NCBI GenBank assembly: GCA_016873165.1
Contig: VGXV01000036.1
Location: 1 to 33,056 of the forward strand
Source: Planctomycetota bacterium
GTDB lineage: Bacteria > Planctomycetota > Brocadiia > Brocadiales > Brocadiaceae
Length of the DNA: 33,056 nucleotides
Reading direction: 5' to 3'
This document shows positions 23,137-31,994 of the stretch, piece by piece; positions within the stretch are counted from its first letter, which is position 1, and the number at the start of each line of letters is the position of its first letter. The notes beneath the pieces were generated by a model. That model did not search any database and was not told the origin of the DNA. It was given only the letters and a program-made list of their open reading frames with translations. The position numbers were made by a program, and so were the translations under genes.

Positions 23137-24897
23137 TTATGATTTTTTCGGAAGGGGGGAGGAGGGGATTTTTTTGTAATTCAGGAGCGTTTTTACTGCA
23201 ACTGAGATGATTCCCGTAGAAAGTCCCAGAAGCACAATATCCGCGATAATAAGTGGCACATTGCCCTTTGGGATAAAATGGGTGATAAGCAGCGCCACGA
23301 GCATTGTCACCGTAGTGACGATCATAAACGCTGCCGGAACCGCAGTGAGCCATATATTTCTTTTTTTCGAAAGCAGCCAGAATGAAATGATTATCAGGGT
23401 AAAGGCGGCAAGGAGCTGGTTGCTTGTCCCGAAGATTGACCATATATTGCTTACGGTGTTTTTGTATGCAAGCCCCAGCATTAAACCGACTGCCAGCGCC
23501 GAATTTACCCAATAGTATCCAAGTATCTTTGGGGTGCGTTTGAAAATGGTTCTCCACAGTTCTTCAAAAAGGTATCGGTTTAAACGAACGGCGGTGTCAA
23601 GTGACGTGACAACAAAGCCCTCAAGAAGGAGCATTCCGAAGAGTATTCCGAAGGGCAGCGGCAATCCTAGGCCGGTGTGAAGCGAGCGGCCAAGCGCCAG
23701 GGCAAAGGTCAATATCGGGTTGCAGGTATATCCTGATTCTTCAGCGGGGAAGACAAGCTGTTTGTACTGGGTCATGTCGAGTCCCATAATGACGGTGATA
23801 ATGACACACAGGGCAAGGAATGATTCAAGGAGCATTCCGTAATATCCTACTTTATGGGCTGCGATTTCGGATTTGATTTGTTTTGCGGTTGTCCCTCCGG
23901 CGCAAAGCGCGTGGAATCCTGAAATTGCCCCGCACGCTATGGTGATAAAAAGTCCCGGCCACATGAAGCCGATATGCGACGTGCCTTCTTTTATATTATT
24001 TGCGGGAAAATGCACTTCCACGCCCCGTATTCCCGATGCAATAATGCCCAGAAAAAGCAATATAAGGCCGATATAAAGGAGATGTACGTTGATAAAATCC
24101 CTTGATTGCAAAAATAACCAGACGGGGACGCCTGCGGCAACAATTGTGTACAGGGAAATGATGAGCATCCAGTATATCGGTTTCATGGTGATCGGAAAAA
24201 AGAATCCGGCAAGAACAGAGATAACGCAAATGAGAATGGCATACAGGGAGCATTGTATAACGGAAACGTTGCGTTTAATATAAAGGTATCCAATCAGCGG
24301 CGCAAAGACGGTGATAATAATCACCGACATTGAGGCTATTCCTCCGACAACGACCTTTCCTCCGGCTTCATCTGCCCACCGGAAGAACATTTGATCTTTG
24401 ACCAGTCCGATTTGTGCGCTCCCGATCACCGATGTCAGGGCGGTAGCCGATGCGTTGAGAAATGTGGCGTTTACCAGAACCAGCATGACGATGGCAAAGG
24501 AAATGATCATGATAAATGTGGTGGCGCCAAACGATTTCCTTGCAATTTCGGCAATGGATTTTCCCCCTTCACGCACGCTGATGTAAAGAGCGGAGAAATC
24601 ATGCACGGCGCCGAAGAAAATTCCACCAAGTAAAATCCATAACCAGGCCGGCCCCCATCCGTAGATCAAAGCCATAACGGGACCTATAATCGGCCCTGCG
24701 CCTGCAATGGCGGCAAAATGATGGGCAAAAACAATGGGCGTGGCGGTAGGAACGTAATCGCGTCCGTCATTTATTTCTACCGCAGGAGTTTTCCTCCGGG
24801 AATCGACTCCCAGCGATTTCGATACAAACCGCGCATAGAATCTGCCCGCCAGCAAAAAGCAGGCAACGGAAATACACAGAATAATAATCGGGTTCAT
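23137..24897 (-). CDS. cstA: CstA-family carbon starvation / pyruvate-peptide transporter
   Basis: 586 residues with about 16 hydrophobic spans. The N-terminal half has the family's conserved DGRDYVPT, FAHHFAAIAGAGPIIGP and WGPAWLWILLGGIFFGAVHDF; further on are SGFHALCAGGTTAKQI and SLDTAVRLNRYLFEEL. E. coli CstA has about 700 residues; shorter forms near 550-600 are common in other phyla. Known members import pyruvate or peptides by cation symport. The gene stands alone, with its 3' end facing the cas operon's control region and about 900 bp of repeat-rich DNA upstream. Confidence 0.93.
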   Translation of the reverse strand: MNPIIILCISVACFLLAGRFYARFVSKSLGVDSRRKTPAVEINDGRDYVPTATPIVFAHHFAAIAGAGPIIGPVMALIYGWGPAWLWILLGGIFFGAVHDFSALYISVREGGKSIAEIARKSFGATTFIMIISFAIVMLVLVNATFLNASATALTSVIGSAQIGLVKDQMFFRWADEAGGKVVVGGIASMSVIIITVFAPLIGYLYIKRNVSVIQCSLYAILICVISVLAGFFFPITMKPIYWMLIISLYTIVAAGVPVWLFLQSRDFINVHLLYIGLILLFLGIIASGIRGVEVHFPANNIKEGTSHIGFMWPGLFITIACGAISGFHALCAGGTTAKQIKSEIAAHKVGYYGMLLESFLALCVIITVIMGLDMTQYKQLVFPAEESGYTCNPILTFALALGRSLHTGLGLPLPFGILFGMLLLEGFVVTSLDTAVRLNRYLFEELWRTIFKRTPKILGYYWVNSALAVGLMLGLAYKNTVSNIWSIFGTSNQLLAAFTLIIISFWLLSKKRNIWLTAVPAAFMIVTTVTMLVALLITHFIPKGNVPLIIADIVLLGLSTGIISVAVKTLLNYKKIPSSPLPKKS

Positions 24898-25011
24898 GGC
24901 AGTATATATGTAAGGGGCAAAGCATTTGCCGTTTGAGGCATTATGGGCACATTTATGCCAATATAGCCAAACAAATCCGTTTTCGAAAATTTATATCGTA
25001 ATGGCCTTTTT

Positions 25012-25085
25012 ATGCTTCGGCTTCGCTCAGATGACATGCTTTTTCATAGATGACATTCACAGTCACCCTGAGCGGAGTCGAAGGG
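25012..25085. repeat. Inverted pair of the CTTCGxCTxCGCTCAG repeat
   Basis: A plus-sense copy (25012-25036, ATGCTTCGGCTTCGCTCAG then ATGACA) and a minus-sense copy (25062-25085, containing CCCTGAGCGGAGTCGAAGGG) face each other. This lies in the 920-bp gene-free stretch 24898-25817 upstream of cstA, in which I see only repeats and no convincing gene. Confidence 0.7.
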
Positions 25086-25346
25086 TCGTGTTTTTGCGTG
25101 AAAACCATATCTGTTTGACTATATAGCAAATGCTTTGCCCCTGCTTTTTCAAAAAACCAGGTATTGCAAAAAATCAGCAATATAAAAAATCATTATATCA
25201 GGTTTACCCCGTAAATTATACATTATGTTTTGATGCCTTCGCCTTGCACTTCTTTTGCATGTATCCTTACAGACATACCCGTTTTAGGGTATTGAAAAAC
25301 AGAAAAAATGATTTGAAATATACCTATGGTTGTTACGTTCCCCGGC

Positions 25347-25371
25347 GGGTTCAGGTCTGTGACCTGAACCC
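25347..25371. repeat. 11-bp stem hairpin (GGGTTCAGGTC)
   Basis: GGGTTCAGGTC and GACCTGAACCC pair perfectly around TGT. Related to the hairpin at 22921-22944 by the shared GGGTTC arm. Confidence 0.55.
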
Positions 25372-25445
25372 CATGTTTCATGCGTGGTAATTTAGCCATG
25401 AAATGTATATATCGCCCTATTGGGGAAAATATTTTTTCTTGTAGT

Positions 25446-25496
25446 GGCAAGGCGTGCCTTGCCCCGTAAAATATTCGCAATGGCAAGGCACGCCTT
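25446..25496. repeat. Two copies of the GGCAAGGC(G/A)(T/C)GCCTTGCC palindrome
   Basis: Copies at 25446-25463 and 25482-25496 (the second shortened) share the core found at 157-181. Each copy is nearly self-complementary. They belong to the same repeat-rich gap. Confidence 0.6.
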
Positions 25497-25561
25497 ATTT
25501 CTTGCAGGCGGGTTTTTTCAAAAAACTAAACTGCTACAATAAATCTGGTTTTTGATTAACA

Positions 25562-25640
25562 ATGCTTCGACTCCGCTCAGATGAGGCTTGCCGTCGCCCT
25601 GAGCCCTTCGCTTATGTTATGCTGAGCGGAGTCGAAGCAT
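25562..25640. repeat. 19-bp perfect inverted pair of the CTTCGACTCCGCTCAG repeat
   Basis: ATGCTTCGACTCCGCTCAG (25562-25580) and its exact reverse complement (25622-25640) enclose 41 bases. A further degenerate copy (CCGCTCAGCATAAACTCC) follows near 25647. The remaining sequence to the cytochrome gene (25680-25800) is A/T-rich and should hold its promoter. Confidence 0.7.
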
Positions 25641-25817
25641 CTTTTACCGCTCAGCATAAACTCCGTAGAAGGGCTGTGTTTCTGAGTAAAAACTTATTTG
25701 ATATTTCGAAAACCAGACTTATTTGACGATATGTTACGTTTTTTCAAATGTATTTTGCATTTTTATGCAATTTCAAATTTCTCTTTTTATATTGCAGGCG
25801 AAAGGAGGCGTTGAATT

Positions 25818-26351
25818 ATGAAGCATCTTGTGCTGTTTGTTTGTCTTTTAATCGGTAATTTTGTTTTAAACGTTCCTGTGACCTCTAAAGTTATTGCGGA
25901 GGAAGGGAAAGCAATGGAACATGAAGGAGTGATTGCGCCGACAAAGGAGCTTATGCGAGAAGTGGAAAATCGTTTAAGCAATATGCTAACGGGAATACTG
26001 GAGAACAATTTAAAGTATGTTGCGAATGAAGCTGGCGCTGTTGTTGATCAGAGTTACAAGATAAACCAGATTTTCTTTGATTTTAATATGAAAGAAAACA
26101 GATGGTTTGAACGCGCAGGCATTGATCCGGGCAATGCCAATGAAATTTCAAAATTAAAAGAAGACTTTTCTTTTTATCAGAAAGAAATAGTGGATAAGGC
26201 GTTAAAAATGCGAAAGAAAGCGTTGGCAGGGGAGCAGGGAGAGACGTTCAGGGCATTTACGGAACTGGTGGAAAAAACCTGTCTTGCCTGTCATAGTAAA
26301 CACAGAAATTGGTTGTTTGATCAACCCGGCTTCCATGACCCCGGCAGGTGA
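25818..26351 (+). CDS. Periplasmic cytochrome c'-like monohaem protein
   Basis: 177 residues with a signal peptide (MKHLVLFVCLLIGNFVLNVP...) and a single haem-binding CLACH (C155, C158, H159) near the C-terminus. Four predicted helices precede it. The C-terminal position of the haem site and the helical layout are those of class II cytochromes (cytochrome c'), which bind NO or CO at an open haem face. AAAGGAGG lies nine bases before the ATG. A second protein of the same type follows 132 bp downstream, then a globin. Confidence 0.8.
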   Translation: MKHLVLFVCLLIGNFVLNVPVTSKVIAEEGKAMEHEGVIAPTKELMREVENRLSNMLTGILENNLKYVANEAGAVVDQSYKINQIFFDFNMKENRWFERAGIDPGNANEISKLKEDFSFYQKEIVDKALKMRKKALAGEQGETFRAFTELVEKTCLACHSKHRNWLFDQPGFHDPGR

Positions 26352-26483
26352 GCTAACGGCAATGGAAAGGTAAGGAAAAGGAAAAGGACAGGTATTTGTG
26401 GTTTTAAAAAATACGATATGTGTTTAACAACGAATAAAACGTTATTCCTTTCTAAACATAATTTTTACGAGGAGGAAATGAAC

Positions 26484-27047
26484 ATGAGACGAAAGAATAA
26501 AAAGCGCATCACAGTGCTTATTGTATCGTTTGCCGCTTTGTTAAGTGTTACGACTGTTTTAACCGGCGGTAGTAGTGCATCGGGGAAGGATATTGAGAAA
26601 AAACATACGGCAGAATATGCGCCAATACGATCATTGATGTTTATAATAAGTTCTCATACATCAAATATTTTAGATGCGATTATGATAGGCGACTTTGATT
26701 CGGTAAAAAAGGAGGCAGATATTGTTGTTGAGAAAAGTGAAAGCTTGTTGAAAAGTTTTTTCCCCGAAGGGGAACCGATTGGTAAGTGGCTGGGTGAGAC
26801 GGGTATGGCGGGCATAGATCCAAATAATCCGAAGATGATAAAAGCCATAAAAGAGGATGTTGAAAAATACGTGTCTAAGATTAAAAGTTCGGCTACGAAC
26901 ATAGCAGAAACTTCCATGAAGGGGAATATTGTTGAGACGTATAATAATTTTGATGCAATGTTGAGAGAGGTTTGTTTTAAATGTCATGAAACATATCGTT
27001 CCAAATGGCCTGAATGGCCTGAATGGATGCAGATAAGCGGAGGTTAA
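26484..27047 (+). CDS. Second periplasmic cytochrome c'-like monohaem protein
   Basis: 187 residues from ATG 26484, eight bases after AGGAGG; an ATG at 26478 and a longer frame from 26418 are less likely. A basic N-terminus plus hydrophobic span (ITVLIVSFAALLSVTTVL) makes a signal peptide or anchor. The haem motif CFKCH (C164, C167, H168) is near the C-terminus, followed by ETYRSKWPEW, the class II cytochrome ending. The shared FERAGIDPGN/GMAGIDPNN segment shows it is a distant paralogue of the preceding protein. A role in binding or buffering nitric oxide is inferred from family and neighbours. Confidence 0.8.
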   Translation: MRRKNKKRITVLIVSFAALLSVTTVLTGGSSASGKDIEKKHTAEYAPIRSLMFIISSHTSNILDAIMIGDFDSVKKEADIVVEKSESLLKSFFPEGEPIGKWLGETGMAGIDPNNPKMIKAIKEDVEKYVSKIKSSATNIAETSMKGNIVETYNNFDAMLREVCFKCHETYRSKWPEWPEWMQISGG

Positions 27048-27086
27048 AACGGCATTTTCAAAGTTTAGGAAATTCAAAGCGATACC

Positions 27087-27156
27087 GTAGCGCGGGGGTT
27101 TATCCCCCGCTGGGCGCGCATTCCCCGCCATTGCCAGCCATAAAGGCCGGCGCTAC
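27087..27156. repeat. Composite G/C-rich repeat bounded by GTAGCGC/GCGCTAC
   Basis: Between the second cytochrome and the globin lies a 70-bp element with inverted ends GTAGCGC (27087-27093) and GCGCTAC (27150-27156). Inside is a hairpin GCGGGGG-TTTAT-CCCCCGC. Its ends resemble the GTAGC/GCTAC ends of the element at 157-181. Its composition contrasts with the A/T-rich surroundings, which suggests a mobile or REP-like sequence. Confidence 0.6.
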
Positions 27157-27229
27157 AAGTCGCCGAAGACCTAATTACAAATTCGGAAGAATTTTATTAT
27201 GTACTGTTAGCACATAGCGGGAGGAAATG

Positions 27230-27643
27230 ATGAAGGCTGAGCAAATAGCGTTAGTGCAGAAAACATTTGCAAAAGTTCAACCTGTTTCCGATAAGGCGGC
27301 AGAAATGTTTTACCAGCATTTGTTTGAGTTGAATCCTTCGTTTAAATCACTTTTTAAAAAAGATATGAAGAAACAAGGAAGGATGCTCATGCAAATGATT
27401 GAATTTGCAGTGAAAGGATTAGATGATCCGGAAACGATTCTGCCGGCAATTCAGGATTTGGGGAAACGCCATGTGGGCTATGGAGTAAAAGAAGAAGATT
27501 ATGCCACGGTAGGCGAGGCATTGCTTTGGACTTTAGAGCAAGGGTTGGGTTCTGGGTTTACTCAAGAAGTAAAGGAAGCATGGGGTGAGGCATATAAATT
27601 ACTGGCAGGTGTCATGATAAATGCTGCAAAGGGGTGTAAATAG
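27230..27643 (+). CDS. Single-domain bacterial haemoglobin
   Basis: 137 residues from ATG 27230, five bases after GGGAGG; the ATG one codon earlier is possible. The fold matches Vitreoscilla-type and flavohaemoglobin globins: QKTFAKVQPVSDKAAEMFYQHLFELNPSFKSLF (Tyr28 at B10), proximal H81 in DLGKRHVGYGV, and a helix with EALLWTLEQGLG. There is no reductase domain. Such globins bind O2 or NO in the cytoplasm and need a separate reductase. The position next to two cytochrome c' genes supports an NO-related role. Confidence 0.92.
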   Translation: MKAEQIALVQKTFAKVQPVSDKAAEMFYQHLFELNPSFKSLFKKDMKKQGRMLMQMIEFAVKGLDDPETILPAIQDLGKRHVGYGVKEEDYATVGEALLWTLEQGLGSGFTQEVKEAWGEAYKLLAGVMINAAKGCK

Positions 27644-27785
27644 GTTATATCATTATGTATTTTGAAGCTTCAATTTGAAATAAAAAGGAGAAATCTTGTT
27701 TCATTTGCACGCATAGTAAAAAAGTATTTTGTGAAATGCAGAACTCATACTATGAGGAATGATTCATTCTATTATTGCCTTTTTT

Positions 27786-28430
27786 CTATGTTTTTCCCGG
27801 CAGCATTTTTGCCATGGAAACAATGCCTGTTTGCAGTTGATCTCTTAATACCTTTACGGAAAGTTCCTTTCGGGTGACGATTTGTTCCAGAAAAGTTTTA
27901 TCGGCATCGTCGGTGCCGATTGCCATGATTTCAATTCCATGTATCTTTGCTTCCTTTGCCGCATCGAGGGTTGTGTCTTTATTGTCAGGCATTCCGTCCG
28001 TCACAATGCAAATTACTTTGTCACCCGTAGTATCCGATAATTTTTCCTGCGCCATGTGGATTGCGGCGGTCATGTTTGTTGAGCCTTTTGGGGATAAATT
28101 TTCAATGGCGGCAATGACGTCTGCCGGTTCTTTCCGTGGTTCAAGTATATGTTCCGCGTTTATTGAGAAAAAAATCAACCCTACCGCATATTCCTTTGAC
28201 TGTGCTTCGGTTGCAAAGCCGGCAGCCCCTTTCTTTGCCTGATCAAGTTTGCTCCCCTCCGACATGCTTCCCGAACAATCCATAAGAAGATACACTGTTT
28301 TTTTCGGTTTGTTGAACATCATTGATTTTCCTGAAGCGGACTCAAGTTTTTTCACCCATGATTTGCCCTGAAATTTTTTGAGAGGAAGATTTTTATCTGT
28401 TGAATTATTTGTGATTTTATTGTTGTTCAT
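27786..28430 (-). CDS. von Willebrand factor A domain protein
   Basis: 214 residues. The VWA domain starts at TVYLLMDCSGSMSEGS; the metal site (MIDAS) is complete, with D51-x-S53-x-S55, Thr in GSTNMT (near 118) and D145 in IVTDGMPD. The N-terminal 40 residues are basic and polar (KKFQGKSWVKKLESASG). There is no signal peptide. VWA proteins bind partners through the bound Mg2+. It lies 12 bp after the J-domain gene in the same direction, so the two are probably one operon and may work together. The protein resembles stand-alone VWA proteins of the TerY type, but orthology is not claimed. Confidence 0.88.
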   Translation of the reverse strand: MNNNKITNNSTDKNLPLKKFQGKSWVKKLESASGKSMMFNKPKKTVYLLMDCSGSMSEGSKLDQAKKGAAGFATEAQSKEYAVGLIFFSINAEHILEPRKEPADVIAAIENLSPKGSTNMTAAIHMAQEKLSDTTGDKVICIVTDGMPDNKDTTLDAAKEAKIHGIEIMAIGTDDADKTFLEQIVTRKELSVKVLRDQLQTGIVSMAKMLPGKT

Positions 28431-28442
28431 TTTCTTTTACGA

Positions 28443-29654
28443 TCAAAAATTTTTTACTTTTCGTAAGATATTGTATGCCCGGTTAATTTCTTTAAACCGT
28501 TCTTCTGCCAATTTTCGGATGCTTTCGGTTGTTTGTTCCGCATTGTCAGGATGGTAGTTGAGCGCCAGTCTCCTGTAGGCATTCTTTATTTCTGCAATAG
28601 TTGCCGCAGGCGCTATTTCCAGGGTGTTATAAGCTTTCTCTTCATCGGCAATGTTTGCAGTGTTGCGGAATTCTTCGTCAAGGGTTTCTTCCTGGTATTT
28701 AATTGCCAGATCCCTTAGTCGGGACAGATCCTTCATTATTTCTTCAGCAATCTCATGAAATTCATTCCATTTTTTATCTGATAAAAGGGATTTCAGATTT
28801 TCCGAGGTTAAACCTTCATAGTAGTATTCCATTTCTTTTATAAGAGGAATACTGCATGTCCAGTTTACCTCTATGGCAACAACCGTGTATAATTTCATAG
28901 CTGCCCCATAATGATTATTTGCCTCACGCAACTTTATCAAATCGTTTTCCGCCTGTTCAATGTTTTTTGCAACCAATCGGTTGAGATCGGTAGCGTCGGC
29001 GATGAGTTCTTTCTTGTGCAGATTGACGAATTCCTGAATATTTGCCCTGAAATCAACGGGAAAAGAGGTTTTTAGCTGAGAAGCAAGCGCTTTGATGGAA
29101 GACTCCAGCGATGCTAATTCCTCCGTCCTCTCAAGGGAGATATTGATCTGTTCAACCAGGGTAATGGCACGCTCCCCTATTGCATATTTAAGAGTTTTGA
29201 CGGGTTTTATTTTTATTATTGTTGCGATAATGACTATTCCTGAGAAGATATAACTGATAGTATGATTCGCCGCCGGTGAATAACCGGTGTTATGGTTAAT
29301 AATGCCGGTTTCATTCACGGCATTTAACAATAACCAGGAGGAAAGCATTCCCGTTATTATACTGCACAGTGTTGCGATTTTGGCCTTTGCGTAAGAATCT
29401 ATTTTGGTATTTTCCAGTTCCCAGTCCAGTTTTTTCCCGTCAAAATGTACGCTGATAACTTTTGCCAATACTCCATGTGAATTTAAATGATTGATTTTTT
29501 GTATACGAAAGAGATACAACACCAGAAGCATAATAGAAACGGCGGAGATACAAACAGGGAGCGAGATTATTGCAATCGGAAGGAATCCGATGGCCAATAA
29601 AAAAATAAGGAGGATGAAAATAGTGATCGCTATAAAACTTATTAACTCTTTCAC
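28443..29654 (-). CDS. Membrane protein with C-terminal J domain
   Basis: 403 residues. Two N-terminal hydrophobic spans (about 5-55) and two more around 95-150 anchor it. A long helical region (about 165-330, with [18 protein letters not shown]) follows. The C-terminal 60 residues are a J domain ([30 protein letters not shown]) with an intact HPD at 368-370. The J domain should recruit and stimulate an Hsp70 at the membrane. A J domain at the C-terminus is the reverse of DnaJ itself and common in specialised co-chaperones. It is the first gene of the probable pair with the VWA gene; 29655-29851 upstream shows no gene. Confidence 0.85.
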   Translation of the reverse strand: MKELISFIAITIFILLIFLLAIGFLPIAIISLPVCISAVSIMLLVLYLFRIQKINHLNSHGVLAKVISVHFDGKKLDWELENTKIDSYAKAKIATLCSIITGMLSSWLLLNAVNETGIINHNTGYSPAANHTISYIFSGIVIIATIIKIKPVKTLKYAIGERAITLVEQINISLERTEELASLESSIKALASQLKTSFPVDFRANIQEFVNLHKKELIADATDLNRLVAKNIEQAENDLIKLREANNHYGAAMKLYTVVAIEVNWTCSIPLIKEMEYYYEGLTSENLKSLLSDKKWNEFHEIAEEIMKDLSRLRDLAIKYQEETLDEEFRNTANIADEEKAYNTLEIAPAATIAEIKNAYRRLALNYHPDNAEQTTESIRKLAEERFKEINRAYNILRKVKNF

Positions 29655-29851
29655 CGTATAATAGTTTCTATAGAAATTGTTTTTACTCAGGGTAACAGGC
29701 GCAAATGGATGCTTATTTTGACATTCTTATAACGTCATCCTGCCTGTGAGCACGGAAAACCACAAAGAATAGAGTTATCAGTTAATTGTTATCTGCGTCT
29801 GCCGGTATTAAAGGTTCGGCAGATTGCAGAATTTTGGCATGAAGTAATTTA

Positions 29852-31156
29852 TCAGGCGGATGCTAAATATTTTTCTATATTCTCCGTAATGGTATTCCAC
29901 GTCCATTTTCGTTTTTCATCATCGGTTTCCAGAAGGGTGACCCGGAATCCTTTTCTCGTGCAGCAAAAACCCGTTAGAGGCACAACGCATATGCCCGTTG
30001 CCCCGAGAAGATAATAAACAAACCGTTTGTCTACCTCTACCCCGCTTACTTTATCCTCAATATATTTTTTTACTGCTATATTTTTGATCGGCAACACCTG
30101 TTGATCGTTTAAAACATTGTCCCGGAACACAATCGACATATAGAATGCCCCCTGGGGCTTTACCACATGTATGCCGTCTACTTTCGAAAATACTTCGCAT
30201 GCTTCGTATGCGCGGTGTTCGTACATCTTTCTTCGTTTTTCCAGGTGTGCCTGATAATTCGGATTGCCCATTACCAGCGGGATAGCATATTGGGGGAGGC
30301 TGGTGGAGCACACCTCAAGCATTTTTGCGTTGATTAAACTTTTGATATAGTTTTTGAATTCGGGATTTGATTCCTGGTTGAACACCTCAATCCACCCGCA
30401 TCGGGAGCCTGGCCATGGGAATTCTTTTGAAATGCCGCGCATTGCCATGCCGGGCACGTTTCCGATTATTTCACTGAGATTTGCCGTTTCAGCGCCGTTA
30501 TAAACGATGTTGGCATATATTTCATCACAGATGAGAAATAGCCCGTACCTCTTTGCAATATCGACAATTTTTTTGAGGAAAGGGCGCGGGTATACCGCCC
30601 CTGTTGGGTTGTCGGGATTGATGAGAAGCATGCCGGCGATGGAATCATTATACTTTATTTTATTTTCAATGTCATTAAGGTCAGGCAGCCAGTTGTTTTC
30701 AGGGTCAAGATCGTAAGTGAGGTGATCATATCCCGAATGGGCAGCCTCCGCAGACGAATGGGTGGAATATGCCGGTGACGGGCCGATTACCCGTGCTTCC
30801 CTTTTTAAAAGACTGAATATGGTGGAAACAGCGTCGCCTAATCCGTTGAAGAAGATAATATCATCCGGAGAAATCTGATACCCGCCGCGCTTGTTTACCT
30901 GGTCTGCAAGGAACTTTCTCGTTTCGGGAACCCCCTGCGTCGCTACGTATCCGTATGTTTTATCTTCCGAAACCAACCGGATGACAATATCTTTTATCCA
31001 TTGAGGAATTTTTTCTCCTTTTTGTACGGGGTCTCCGATGTTTTCCCAGGTAATTTCGACGCCTAATTTTTTTAATTCGTTCGCTACCGCTACGATCGCC
31101 CTTATTTCATAGGTAAGGTGTCTCCAGCCTTCATGCTCAATGCTTCTGCGCATCAT
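29852..31156 (-). CDS. PLP-dependent class I/II aminotransferase
   Basis: 434 residues, fold-type I. Visible are NPDNPTG (180-186), the cofactor-phosphate and ring contacts D211 and Y214 (CDEIYANIVYNG), the Schiff-base lysine K244 in RGISKEFPWPGSR and R252. The substrate-carboxylate Arg should be in the C-terminal GFRVTLLE. It is longer by 30-40 residues than AspC/AlaA, and the insertion PLTGFCCTRKGFRV contains two adjacent Cys. The amino donor is not determinable from sequence. It stands alone, and 31157-31442 upstream is the divergent control region shared with the next gene. Confidence 0.92.
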   Translation of the reverse strand: MMRRSIEHEGWRHLTYEIRAIVAVANELKKLGVEITWENIGDPVQKGEKIPQWIKDIVIRLVSEDKTYGYVATQGVPETRKFLADQVNKRGGYQISPDDIIFFNGLGDAVSTIFSLLKREARVIGPSPAYSTHSSAEAAHSGYDHLTYDLDPENNWLPDLNDIENKIKYNDSIAGMLLINPDNPTGAVYPRPFLKKIVDIAKRYGLFLICDEIYANIVYNGAETANLSEIIGNVPGMAMRGISKEFPWPGSRCGWIEVFNQESNPEFKNYIKSLINAKMLEVCSTSLPQYAIPLVMGNPNYQAHLEKRRKMYEHRAYEACEVFSKVDGIHVVKPQGAFYMSIVFRDNVLNDQQVLPIKNIAVKKYIEDKVSGVEVDKRFVYYLLGATGICVVPLTGFCCTRKGFRVTLLETDDEKRKWTWNTITENIEKYLASA

Positions 31157-31442
31157 AATCTTGCATACCCTTTAATAAAAGTATTTTACAAAAAAGTTAT
31201 TACGTATTTTCTAATATAGTATGGAAAAATATTTTACATACTATATTTGCCGGGAATCAAAATAGGAAAAACAAAAAAGTGATTTTACAGTTGTCTTGGT
31301 GTACATGCAAGAAATATGTTTGAAATGCATTTTCGATAGTTTGAATTAATGAAAAATCTCTGCGAAGAAGATTAGACAACAGGTTTTTGAAATGGTAAAC
31401 TCGATCGGTGCAGAAAGCCATTTCAGACGAAAGGAGCTATGC

Positions 31443-31994
31443 ATGATATCCTTTAAATCGTATCTGCCCAGGGTGCGGCAAAGCAAAACAAAGAATACGC
31501 TGGTATTGTGGGGAAAGTCTCTGCTGAATGCCTTCCTGTTCCTTTTGATATTTATGGTGGTTTTGCCATGGGTGGCGTACCGTATAATTCCTGTAAGGCT
31601 GCCGATTCCTCCTGTGATTGGCAAGTGGGGTGGAGGAATTCTTGTGATATCCGGTGTAGTGATGTGGATTCATTGTCTGGGAGTATTCAGCCATAAGGGC
31701 AGGGGAACACCACTGATGCTGGATGCGCCGCAAAATCTTGTAACCAGCGGACTTTTCAGTATTGTACGCAATCCGATTATGATAGCGGAACTCATGGTGC
31801 TGTGGGGAGAGGTTATCTTCTTTTCGAATCCGGGAATGCTTATGTATGCGGTTATGGTGAGTGGTATTGCGCATATGTTGGTTGTTTACGTTGAAGAGCC
31901 TGAGTTGAAGGGACGTTTCGGCAAGGAATACGAAAAGTATTGTCAACAGGTTCCACGATGGTTTCCCGAAATAAAAAGGAAAAATGAACAATGA
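31443..31994 (+). CDS. ICMT/PEMT-like membrane methyltransferase
   Basis: 183 residues from ATG 31443, six bases after AAGGAG; an ATG at 31392 in the same frame lacks such a site. About four membrane spans. The C-terminal part carries the isoprenylcysteine carboxyl methyltransferase pattern: LVTSGLFSIVRNPIM and VEEPELKGRFGKEYEKYCQQVPRWFP. Bacterial members of this family methylate unknown small or lipid substrates with S-adenosylmethionine. Its stop overlaps the next gene's start by four bases (ATGA), so the two are translationally coupled. The divergent region 31157-31442 is A/T-rich without a clear promoter pair. Confidence 0.87.
   Translation: MISFKSYLPRVRQSKTKNTLVLWGKSLLNAFLFLLIFMVVLPWVAYRIIPVRLPIPPVIGKWGGGILVISGVVMWIHCLGVFSHKGRGTPLMLDAPQNLVTSGLFSIVRNPIMIAELMVLWGEVIFFSNPGMLMYAVMVSGIAHMLVVYVEEPELKGRFGKEYEKYCQQVPRWFPEIKRKNEQ

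Noticed and set aside
23132-23557. 141-codon frame overlapping the 3' end of cstA
   Set aside because: Alternative frame of cstA without family features.
25130-25390. Possible small gene upstream of cstA
   Set aside because: Peptide lacks any pattern, contains repeat-derived sequence and has no ribosome site.
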